This document shows, piece by piece, positions 56,595 to 64,000 of a stretch of DNA of 64,000 nt; position 1 is the stretch's first letter, and every line of letters starts with the position of its first letter. This DNA is from Juglans regia. Its lineage: Eukaryota; Streptophyta; Magnoliopsida; Fagales; Juglandaceae. Below the pieces are notes generated by a model. The model saw nothing but the letters and a program-made list of their open reading frames with translations, was not told the DNA's origin and ran no database searches. The translations under genes were made by a program, and so were the position numbers. Location of the stretch: the NCBI RefSeq assembly GCF_001411555.2, contig NC_049901.1, positions 40,394,964 to 40,458,963 on the forward strand, written 5' to 3'.

Positions 56595-59500
56595 ATGAAA
56601 ATACTTAGTTGGAACTACCGAGGGCTTGGCAACCCTCAAACAGTTTGAGACCTCTGCTCTATAATAAAGGAAAAGCTGCCTAGTGTATTTTTGTGATGGA
56701 GACTAAGTTGAAGACAAGAAGGTTAGAGAGTATAAGAAGAAGATTGAGGGTGGAGGGGTGTTTTGGGGTGGAAATGAATGGTAAAGGGAGTGGTTTGGTG
56801 TTGTTCTGGAAAGAGGAAGATATGGTTAAGATTTTGAATTTCGCACAGAGGCATATTTGTGCTTGGATATGTGATAATGAAGGGAGGCAGGAGTGGCTTT
56901 TAACAGGGTTTTATGGTCATCTTGAGACAAGCAAGAGACAAGAGGCTTGGAATTTGTTAACATCGATCAAAATGGGTGGTAACAAAGGATGATGTGTCAT
57001 TAGTGATTTTAACGAGATACTCACCAATGATGAAAAGAAGGGTGGCAGGCCTAGGGGGGATAATCTGATGAACAATTTCATAAATACTTTGAAAGTTTGA
57101 GGGTTATCTGATGTAGGGTGGAGGGGGGATAAATTCACTTTGAGTAATAGGCATGTGGATGACACATTTATGAAGAAAAGGTTGGATAGAGTGGTTGCTA
57201 ACAAAACTTGGATTGAATTACAAAGGGAGATTAGTGTGGAGGTTCTAGTGGCTAGGAGCTCTGATCACAAACCTGTGCTACTGAGCTTTTCAATAAACAG
57301 AAGGGAAACGATCATATGGTAACAAAAACTTTAAATATGAGGCAGGTGGGCTACAGAAGCAGATTGTGAGAAGGTTGTGAGGGATGGCTAGCAGCAAACA
57401 GATTTGGGAAAAGGACCTTTTGAGAAACTGTAAGGGTCAGTGAGCAGATGTACTAGTGATTTGAAAAGATGGAGCATAAATTTAAGGGGGAACAAGGTTA
57501 AAGAAATAACTGAAAAGATTGAGGTCGTAACGCAATTACATATAGATGAAGGTAGCCATAATGCAACTGAGATCAGAGAGGTCCAAAAAGAGTTGGAATG
57601 TTTGCTTGAGCAGGAGGATTTGAAGTGGCGATAAAGAGCTAAAAGGAACTGGTACAAGCATGGAGATAGGAACACGAAATATTTTCGTACTTGTGCCAGC
57701 CATAAGAAGAAAAAAATAGGATTGCTCAGGTCTTTAATGAGCAAAGATGCCTACTGACCAATAAGGAAGACATAGAAGAAGCTTTCAATGGATACTTTGA
57801 GAAGTTGTTTCTTTCTACCAGTCCAACTCAAGATGATCTAACTGGATGTTTGAGGGTAGTGGAGCCATGAGTGACTGAGAAGATGAATGAACACTTATAA
57901 ACAGTTTTTACTAGAGTTGAAATTGAAGTAGCAATTAAAGGCCCCGCTAAAATCCCTAGGACTTGATGGTCTAGGAGCTTATTTCTACCAGAACCATTGG
58001 CAGATTGTGAGTGATAAGGTTTTTGAAGCTGTTTTGGCCTTCTTAAATGGATGTAGGCTGGATAATATGATGAATTTAACTCACATAGCCCTTATTCCTA
58101 AAGTGAAAAATCCTTCTGTCATGAGTGAGTACAGGACAATTAGCTTGTGCAATGTGGTTTACAAGATTGCTTCTAAAGCTTTAGCCAACAGATTTAAGAA
58201 GGTTTTGGCAGTGATAATTTTCCCAACTCAGAATGCTTTCATACCAGGAAGATTGATTTGTGACAACATTATGGTGGCTTATGAGATCCTTCATGCTATG
58301 AAGACTAGACTTAAGGGAGAGATTGAGTCTATGGCTATTAAACTGGATATGTCTAACACATATGACAGAATTGAATGGTGTTATCTGGAGGCCGTGATGA
58401 AGCAGCTTGGTTTTTATGAGAAATGGATAAAATTAATCATGGGTTGTGTCTACTGTATCTTATTCAGTTCTAATAAATGGCAGACCAGGGAGGAGATTTT
58501 TTCAACAAGGGACTTAAGGCAAGGGGATCCTATTTCCCCTACCTATTTATTGTCTGTGCAGAAGGTTTGAGCTATTTATTCAATTTTTCAGATGTAAGTG
58601 GATTGACTAAATGAGTGACAATAGCAAGAGGGGGTACTAGTGTCCTTTTTGGTAGGGCCAAATGTGAGGAATGGAAGAAGCTTATGGATTTATTGAAGGT
58701 ATATGAAAGGGCCCCAGATCAATTTTTGAACAAAGGAAAAACTTTAGTTTTCTTTAGTTCAAACACTAAGGCTGAGGACAAGGATCTAATATTGAGGGAT
58801 GGGGATTTGTGGCTTGTGGTTGCTACGAAAAATATCTTGGTCTACCCTCAATGGTTGCGAGATCAAGATACAATACTTTTAAAAGTATTAAAGATAGAAT
58901 CTGGCAGAAGATCAGTTGTTGGGAGAATAATTTCTTGTCACTTGCAAGAAGAGAAATTATGATCAAAGCAGTTTTGCAAGCAATGCCCACCTATACGATG
59001 AGTGTGTTTAAACTCCTAAAACCTTTGCAAAGAAATAAACAACATGCTCTCTAGGTTTTGGTGGGGCAATGTAGTTGGGGAGAAGAAAATGCAGTGGCAA
59101 AGCTAGGAAAAAATGGGAACTCATAAGACAAAAGGAGGAATGAGTTTTAGAGACCTTGACAGCTTCAATACAGCTTTATTAGCTAAGTAGGTTTGGAGAT
59201 TTTTGCAGCACCCTAACTCTTTGGCACCTATTATTTTTAGAGAAAAGTACTTTAAGTCTAAGCACTTGTTGGATGTCAAACTGGGATCTAATCCTTCTCT
59301 GATTTGGAGAAGTATTTGGGGTTCTATTAAAGGAGGGGCTAAGATGAAGAGTAGGGAATGGCAAAAGTATTTATGTGTGGGGTTACAAGTGGCTTAACTC
59401 TCCATCATCTTTCAGTGTCCAATCTCTTATAAGGATTCTTGACAGCAAGGCTAGGGTCTGTGATCTGCTGGACCAGTGTGGAAATGGGTGGAATGACGAG

Positions 59501-60450
59501 TTGGTAAGGGATGTGTTTGTGAGGGAAGAAGCGGATCATATTTGTATTATTAACTTGAGTAAGCTTGGTTCAATTGATAAGCTGATTTGGGGGTCTTCTA
59601 ACAAAGGTTCTTTCTCTATAAGAACTGCTTATTTTGTGGAGTAGGAGAGAAAAAGAGCACCAAAGGGTGAAACTTCTAGGGATTATGAGAAAGGCCTAAG
59701 ATGGAAGAGCATTTGGGGATTGAAGGTACCAAGGGAGTAAAAGCTTTTCTTTGGAAACTAGGCAATGACCTGCTAGCTACAATGAAAAATTTGTGGAAAA
59801 TGAAAATTGTGGAAAACGCAACATGTCCAATTTGCGGTAATGAGGAGGAGACTAATATGCATGTTATGTGGCAATGTCCAGCTACAAGGAATGTTTGGGC
59901 AAGTTCTTTCAGATCTGTTCAAAAGTAGTCCATTGCAGAAGAAAAATTTCTGGTTTATGGGAAAGCTTATGGATAGATTGAATAATGAGGAGTTGGATTT
60001 AGTGGTTGTCTTAATGAGATTGATGTGGCTCGGGAGAAATTTCTTCATCTTTAAAGATAAGTTCAAAGGCCATGGTTGTCTGATTAGAGCTGCCAGATCA
60101 ATGCTTGAAGATTTTCAAGAGGCTCAAGTGAAAGAGAATGCCAAGAAAGGGGGGGTCAGAGTTACTAAATGGGGGAAGTTGTGGTAACAAAATTAGTCAA
60201 ATGTGGTTAAAGCCTAAACAATACTTTATCAGGGCAAATTGGGATGCTTCCCTTAGTAAACAAAGCATGGGGTTAGGCATTGTCTTGAGAAATGAAAATG
60301 GAGAAGTTTTGGCTTGTGTTTGCTATAAAAAACAACCAGTTCATGATTCTGTTTTGGCAGAAACTGTGGCACTTTGGAATACAGTTGAGTTGTGTAATGA
60401 CCTTGGCTTCAACAGAGTAATCTTAGAAGGGGATGTTGAAGTAGTGGTGA
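56595..60450 (+). pseudogene. LINE ORF2 (endonuclease, RT, RNase H), multiply broken
   Basis: Starts MKILSWNYRGLGNPQTV, then an in-frame TGA. Fragments in all three frames follow: METKLKTRRLESIRRRLR, SDHKPVLLSF, then the RT with ALIPKVKNPSVMSEYRTISL, TQNAFIPGRLICDNIMVAYE and LRQGDPISP. The segment expected to carry FADD is shortened to GGTSVLFGRAKCEEW, so the catalytic aspartates are gone. A zf-RVT block (CPICGNEEETNMHVMWQCPA, 59825-59884) and an RNase H-like domain (NWDASLSKQSMGLGIVLRNE, LAETVALWNTVELCNDLGF, 60240-60450) close it. Confidence 0.85.
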
Positions 60451-60549
60451 AAGCTGTTTGTTTTATTATTTTTTTTTTTTTATTCAACTTTTCATTGTTA
60501 TCATTGTTGATACATTTTTCTCTCTCCTCTCTTTTTTCTCTGAATTGCA

Positions 60550-61568
60550 GAAAAACATTAATGGTTTAATACGTGTCGTCGAGATGGGAATGATACGGTC
60601 TGTTGAGGAGGGGGTAAGGAGAGGACCAGATAAGGGGAATGGGCTCAATGGTACAATGGGCCAGGGCATTGTCAAAGGGCTGGATAAAGGAAAAGACGAA
60701 TGGGCCGCGGGTTTAGCAAATTCACAGGCCTTTCAGGACTTACCCAAAAAACAAGCCCAGCCTGTGTCGTAGGCCCAGGCATTGGGGTCTGTTTGGAGAA
60801 AAAGGCACTCGTGTGCACCAAGTCCCGCGTCGTCGAGTGGGGCTCAGTCGAAGGTGGAAGAATCACCGATGGGGGTTGGGCCGTCAGAGTATGCCATTGA
60901 AGAGCTTCGAGGAGCAGTCACTACCTCAAGTGGTGGTTCCAACGAGTCTGAAATGCTGGCAAACCCATAGAAAAGGTCATGCAAGGTGGCTGGAGCCTCG
61001 ACCACCACAACCCTGTCGTCTGAACCGTCGGCGGTCACAATCTCGACAACAGGGCTTCCGAAACTCGTTTCACCACTGGAAGAGATGCCGATGATGGGTG
61101 AAAGTGTGATGAGCACACGGGAAGAGTTCAATCCATCAAAATATACTGGGGTTCTTGATAAAGTTAGTTCTCAGGTTCCTAGCGACAATTCTGAGATGGC
61201 ATTCATAGATTCAGACTCAGTGAGTTCTGAGATGGCATTACAGTTGGCTATTTGCGACAGTGAGTACCCTGTTGGGGGGTGTTGAACCAACCCCTCTGTG
61301 CACACTCTCACCTAGTCTTAATCCAGTGAGGTGTACATCGGAGTGGGTGTTTAAGAAGGTGGAGGAAATACAAGCTTGTGTTGGGGTTTCTTGTGTAAGC
61401 TTTGAAGAACAGTCTATAGCTCTTCTTGTAGCAATTAAAGATAGTAGAATGAAATCAACCACAAAGCGAAATAGGAAACTTAAAAGACTCACTTGCTCTA
61501 ATAACTACGACGCCAAGGGAGGAGTGGTGGTCTGGATAGACCGAAAGGGAGGGGCACGCTTTGTTTCC
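60550..61568 (+). pseudogene. LINE ORF1 remnant, truncated and frameshifted
   Basis: A matching frame begins near 60550 (VEEGVRRGPDKGNGLNG) and has a TAG near 60770. It shifts frame several times: TTTTLSSEPSAVTISTTGLP, then FKKVEEIQACVGVSCVSFEE and KRNRKLKRLTCSNN. These correspond to the middle and end of ORF1 at 3636-4769. The last part is open straight into ORF2 without a stop. Confidence 0.65.
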
Positions 61569-64000
61569 ATGAAGCCTAAGATCCTATCTTGGAATGGACG
61601 GGGGCTTAATGATCATAGTAAACGCCTTCATATAAAATCGTTATTGCAAATGTGGAAGATTGATATGGTGTGTTTTCAGAAAACAAAGATGTAATTTATT
61701 GATAGACGGATTGTTCGTAGTTTATGAGAGTGTCCGTATGTGGGCTGGTCTTACTTGCCCTCTTTGGGAGCTTCAGGCGATGTGTTGTTAATGTGGGATA
61801 AAAGAGTAGTTGAGGCGGTCGAGGAGTGTGTTGGAAACTACTCAATTGCTAGTTGTTTTAAAAATGTTGTTGATGGGTGGGACATTTATGGGCCGAATGG
61901 GGTTAGTGACCAAAGAAGGTTATGGGAGGAGTTGGCGGGCTTATATTATTTATGGGAAGTGTCGTGGTGTATGAGTGGAGACTTTAATAGTACCCAATAT
62001 CCCAGTGAGAGATCAGAGAATTATTGTAATCCTGTGACTATGAAGGATTTCTCGAAATTTTATTTTTTATTTGGACCTCCCACTTGGTGGGGGTGAATTC
62101 ACTTGGTCAAATAGTCGGGGTTGGTCGAGATTGGATAGATTCATTGTCTCTCCTTCATGAGAAGCTCATTATCCAGAGTTATGTTAGAAGAGGCTGCCTT
62201 GAGTTAGCTCAAATCACTTCCTTATTCTACTAGATTGTAGAGGCATTCATGGGGGTTGCCGGTATTTCAAATTTGAAAATATTTGGCTAGCAGCTAATGA
62301 TTTTGAAGAGAGGGTGCGCACTTGGTGGTCATCGTATCAGTTCAAAGGCACTCTCAGTCTTATTCTTGCAGGTAAGCTTAAGGCCTTGAAGCAGGACCTA
62401 AAGAAATGGAATTTAGAGGTTTTTGGCAACATCAAAAACCAAAAAAGTGCCCTTTTAGAGGAGTTGGAAAGACCTTTTGACGAAAATGAAATTTATAAGG
62501 TCATTATCAGTATGGCCAAGGACAAAGCACCGGCTCCAGATGGTTTTTCGATGGGATTCTTTCAAAAATATTGAGGCATTGTGAAAGGGGATATGTTGCA
62601 GGTTTCCATGAATTTCACTCTTGTAAGAAGTTTGAAAAATACCTTAATGTGACGTTCATTGCTCTCAATCCAAAGAAACATGGGGCTACAACAATTGAGG
62701 AGTTTGGTCCTATAAGTCTGGTGAGTGCGGTATGCAAGATCATCTCGAAGGTTCTTACTAGTAGACTAAGTCCAGTATTGGAACAAATTATTTCCAAGCC
62801 TCAAAACGCATTTATTCGTGGGAGACAAATCATTGACTCGATTCTTATTGCAAATGAGTGCTTAGATCACAAAATGCGGGAGGGAGTTACAGGCATCCTT
62901 TGCAAGCTTAACATGGAAAAAGCTTATGATCATGTGAATTGGGAGTTTCTATTATATTTGCTTGGGAGGTGTGGTTTTGGTGACAGGTGGATCTCATGGA
63001 TTCGACATTGTGTCTCCACTGCCTGCTTCTTGGTACTAGTCAACGGCACTCCTATGGGTTTTTTTGACAATTCTCGTGGTTTGAGGTAAGGATATCCCTT
63101 ATCTCCTCTTCTGTTTGTTATAGTTATAGAGGTACTTGGCTGGATGGTGAAGGTCATGGTTGGAGCACTGTTATTATGTTTTGAAGCAGTGTCAGGGCTT
63201 AAGGTGAATCTTGGTAAGTCCGAGATGGTTGCGGTGGGCGTGGTGCCTAACATCAATAGCTTAGCAAGCCTTTTGGATTGTAAGGTGTCTTCGTTGCTTA
63301 TGAAATATTTGGGCCTTGTGTTGGGTGCAAAGTTTAAAGCTAGAGCTATTTGGTATGGGTTAGTGGAGAAGGTAGAGAAAAGGTTGGCGGGTTGGGAAAT
63401 TGTTTATTTATCGAAAGGGGGTCGTCTCACTTTAATAAAGAGTACCCTAACTAATCTCTCCACCTATTTCTTATCTTTGTTTCCTTTGCCGGTAGGGGTG
63501 GCGAATAGAATTGAGAAACTCTTTCGGGCGTTCTTATGGGAGCATGGGAGAGGAAAAAAATATTGTCTTGTTAATTGGCCTACCGTATGCTCCCTAACCT
63601 CGAATGGGGGCTTGGGAGTATGCAATTTGAGAACATTCAATAAAGCTTTATTGGGGAAACGGTTATGGAGATACCACTTGGCGGGGGAGTCGTTGTAGAA
63701 GGAGATTATTGACGCTAGACACAGAAGTGCTTGGGGGGGCTGGTGCTCCAATGGAGTGAGGAGGGGTATGGTGTAGGATTATGGAAATTCTAGATAGGGT
63801 TTTCCCAGCCTTCTATCGTATTGCTACTAATAGGGATGCTTCAATGGCAGATATGCGGGTGTCTTCTCACGGCTCTTACCAATGGAATATCCTTTTCAAC
63901 AGGGACTTTCATGATTGTGAATTGTCCACCATGTCAGATTTTTTCAGGTTGATATACTCCATGGGACACCTCACGGCACAGCGAGATAGAATGCAATGGA
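61569..64000 (+). pseudogene. LINE ORF2 (endonuclease-RT), broken, catalytic FADD deleted
   Basis: ATG 61569 ([20 protein letters not shown]), stop TAA at 61692-61694, then fragments in several frames: [76 protein letters not shown]. After [12 protein letters not shown] (about 63100-63135) the sequence jumps to [15 protein letters not shown]. About 40 residues containing FADD in the copy at 4766-8410 are missing. It continues past 64000. Confidence 0.82.

Larger units (their letters stand above)
55373..60461 (+). mobile_element. Degenerate L1-type LINE with zinc knuckle and RNase H
   Basis: ORF1 at 55373-56542 and ORF2 from 56595 to about 60450, both broken. It is a different lineage from the LINE in CBR2: ORF1 has a DUF4283-like region and a CCHC knuckle, and ORF2 ends in an RNase H domain. 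The 3' end is lost where the next LINE begins at about 60462. Confidence 0.85.
60462..64000 (+). mobile_element. 5'-truncated L1-type LINE nested in the previous LINE (runs off the window)
   Basis: It replaces the sequence after the RNase H domain of the LINE at 55373-60461. It belongs to the same family as the LINE in CBR2 (shared [44 protein letters not shown]). The first part of ORF1 seen in that copy is absent. The left junction is a T-rich stretch at 60462-60482; the right end lies outside. Confidence 0.8.

Overview
This is eukaryotic nuclear DNA from a woody dicot, AT-rich, with GT-AG introns, microsatellites and many transposable elements. A Tourist-like MITE that recurs about ten times has internal motifs (GATGAGATGAGATG, TTGAATTGTTTATTATATT) that I associate with walnut/hickory (Juglandaceae, Fagales). 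That placement comes from memory and is an inference.

Layout. (1) 613-15897 (+): a complete 13-exon gene for mitochondrial NADH-cytochrome b5 reductase (CBR2-like, 328 aa). Its introns hold an L1-type LINE (3.1-8.5 kb), several MITEs, a 5S-rRNA-derived element, LINE tails and a tRNA-derived SINE with a perfect 20-bp target duplication. (2) 18119-21926 (+): a three-exon CCCH zinc-finger protein like Arabidopsis C3H17. (3) 23466-23828 (+): a single-exon 120-aa MAPK-substrate-like protein (MASS family). (4) 25585-30664: a CACTA-like element of about 5.1 kb, full of copies of a palindromic CCGTTCGAACGG motif. It carries a broken transposon ORF and a nested TRIM retrotransposon. (5) 31645-33474 (-): a two-exon LC8-type dynein light chain. 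(6) 37533-38697 (-): a three-exon glyoxalase-I-like (VOC) protein. (7) 41588-46335 (+): a decayed, intron-retaining pseudogene of Mediator subunit MED17, with a SINE in one intron. (8) 46.5-48.2 kb: a repeat with a striking GC-rich core, possibly an LTR on the minus strand. (9) 51135-53355 (+): a four-exon, four-helix membrane protein resembling TMEM128. (10) 55.4-64.0 kb (+): a degenerate LINE (with zinc knuckle and RNase H) interrupted by a second, 5'-truncated LINE of the same family as the one in the CBR2 gene, which runs off the window.

The host genes are unrelated housekeeping or regulatory genes and do not form a pathway. The MASS-like and glyoxalase-like genes may preserve an ancestral neighbourhood: as I recall, their Arabidopsis homologues also sit close together. 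I found no bacterial-type operon, CRISPR array, tRNA gene or new defence-like system. The least ordinary signals are the palindrome-rich CACTA-like element with its nested TRIM, the 5S-derived retroelement, the GC island and the MED17 pseudogene.
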